Below, in pieces: positions 4,729 through 5,662 of a DNA stretch of 5,662 nt. The first letter of the stretch is position 1, and every line of letters begins with the position of its first letter. The position numbers and the translations under genes are program-made. The notes beneath the pieces are model-generated. The model was not told the origin of the DNA. It made no database searches and saw only the letters and a program-made list of their open reading frames with translations. This DNA comes from an uncultured beta proteobacterium (GTDB lineage Bacteria; Pseudomonadota; Gammaproteobacteria; Burkholderiales; Rhodocyclaceae): contig CAIYYE010000277.1 in assembly GCA_903930395.1 (NCBI GenBank), forward strand, positions 1 to 5,662. Direction: 5' to 3'.

Positions 4729-5662
4729 ATGAAACAGATCCTGAATTTCATCAACGGCGAATTCGTTTCGACCGGCAAACAGTTTGAAAAGCGCACGCCG
4801 CTCGATAACAGCATCATCGGCATGGTCCATGAAGCCGGCAAGGCCGAAGTCGATGCCGCCGTCCAGGCTGCCCACGATGCCCTGAAGGGGCCGTGGGGCA
4901 AGATGACCGTGGTCGAGCGCACCGACATCCTGAACAAGGTGGCTGACGAGATCACGCGCCGCTTCGACGAATTCCTCGAGGCCGAATGTGCTGATACCGG
5001 CAAGCCGAAGAGCCTTGCCTCGCACATCGATATCCCGCGCGGTGCCGCCAATTTCAAGATTTTCGCCGACGTCATCAAGAATGCGCCGACTGAATTCTTC
5101 GAAATGGCCACGCCGGATGGCAAGGGCGCGCTGAACTATGCGATCCGTCGCCCGGTCGGCGTCGTCGGTGTGGTTTGCCCGTGGAACCTGCCGCTGCTGC
5201 TCATGACCTGGAAGGTCGGCCCGGCCCTGGCCTGCGGCAACACCGTCGTCGTCAAGCCGTCGGAAGAAACGCCGTCCACCGCCACGCTGCTCGGCGAAGT
5301 GATGAATGCCTGTGGCGTGCCCAAGGGCGTCTACAACGTCGTGCATGGCTTCGGCCCGAATTCGGCTGGCGAATTCCTGACCACCAATCAAAACGTCAAT
5401 GCCATCACCTTCACCGGTGAAACGCGTACCGGCGAAATCATCAACAAGGCTGCGGCGCATGGTTCGCGTCCGGTGTCGCTGGAAATGGGCGGCAAGAATC
5501 CGGGTATCGTCTTTGCCGACGCCGACCTCGATGTCGCCATCGAAGCCACGCTGCGCTCCTGCTTCGCCAATTGCGGCCAGGTTTGCCTGGGTACCGAGCG
5601 TGTCTATGTCGAGCGCCCGATTTTCGACGAATTCGTCGCCCGCATGAAAGTCGGCACCGAAA
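4729..5662 (+). CDS. dmpC: 2-hydroxymuconic semialdehyde dehydrogenase, 5' part
   Basis: The frame is open from the ATG at 4729 to the window end, giving 311 of the usual roughly 486 residues. It is an NAD-dependent aldehyde dehydrogenase of the DmpC/XylG group that oxidises 2-hydroxymuconic semialdehyde to 2-hydroxymuconate, the oxidative branch after dmpB. Visible signatures are FINGEFV (7-13), PWNLP with N153, VKPSE with K176, FTGETRTG (228-235), LEMGGKNP with the general base E252, and GQVCLGTE with the catalytic cysteine C286. The substrate is assigned from context as well as sequence, since aldehyde dehydrogenases share these motifs. Two CAAGGG tracts precede the start (4711-4716 and 4722-4727); only the first has usable spacing. 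It follows the GlcG-like gene by 31 bases, in the same operon. The 3' end is outside the window. Confidence 0.93.
   Translation, partial: MKQILNFINGEFVSTGKQFEKRTPLDNSIIGMVHEAGKAEVDAAVQAAHDALKGPWGKMTVVERTDILNKVADEITRRFDEFLEAECADTGKPKSLASHIDIPRGAANFKIFADVIKNAPTEFFEMATPDGKGALNYAIRRPVGVVGVVCPWNLPLLLMTWKVGPALACGNTVVVKPSEETPSTATLLGEVMNACGVPKGVYNVVHGFGPNSAGEFLTTNQNVNAITFTGETRTGEIINKAAAHGSRPVSLEMGGKNPGIVFADADLDVAIEATLRSCFANCGQVCLGTERVYVERPIFDEFVARMKVGTE

Noticed and set aside
4567..5460. Minus-strand open frame of 297 codons opposite the GlcG-like gene and dmpC
   Set aside because: It spans two real plus-strand genes and has no ribosome binding site or family signature that I can see.
1..5662. CRISPR array, tRNA or rRNA gene, insertion sequence or attachment site
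   Set aside because: No regularly spaced repeats, tRNA-like folds, transposase frames or terminal inverted repeats with target duplications were found by eye.

Overview
The window carries part of a phenol (methylphenol) catabolic locus. It holds the end of a multicomponent phenol hydroxylase operon and the start of a catechol meta-cleavage operon, with a GntR-family regulator on the opposite strand between them. The high-GC coding sequence, strong third-position G/C bias and gene content (dmpN-O-P-Q, gntR, C23O, GlcG-like gene, dmpC) suggest a betaproteobacterium, perhaps Rhodocyclales or Comamonadaceae. That taxonomic guess is an inference from gene order and protein style. No alignment was run.

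Bases 1-2446 (+ strand) hold the 3' third of the phenol hydroxylase large subunit (dmpN), the small subunit (dmpO), the FAD/[2Fe-2S] reductase (dmpP) and a XylT/DmpQ-type ferredoxin (dmpQ). Both longer intercistronic gaps (dmpN-dmpO and dmpO-dmpP) contain a strong RNA hairpin without a U-tract. Bases 2448-3161 (- strand) encode a FadR-subfamily (FCD) GntR regulator, convergent with dmpQ and one base away from it. A candidate terminator for the hydroxylase operon lies inside the regulator's coding end.

Bases 3162-3348 form a divergent regulatory region with several inverted repeats. One is a TGGT-N3-ACCA site near the regulator start. Others sit on and around a sigma-70-like promoter facing the catechol 2,3-dioxygenase. 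Bases 3349-5662 (+ strand) encode catechol 2,3-dioxygenase (dmpB), a GlcG/HbpS-like protein whose start overlaps the dmpB stop by one base, and the first 311 residues of 2-hydroxymuconic semialdehyde dehydrogenase (dmpC), which runs off the window.

Pathway logic: NADH electrons pass through DmpP to the DmpLNO hydroxylase, which turns phenol into catechol. DmpB cleaves catechol to 2-hydroxymuconic semialdehyde, and DmpC oxidises this to 2-hydroxymuconate (4-oxalocrotonate). DmpQ is expected to re-reduce the active-site iron of oxidised DmpB. The regulator between the two operons probably controls one or both of them. Every enzyme falls in a well-known family. The less explained parts are the intercistronic hairpins, the layered operator region and the role of the GlcG-like protein.
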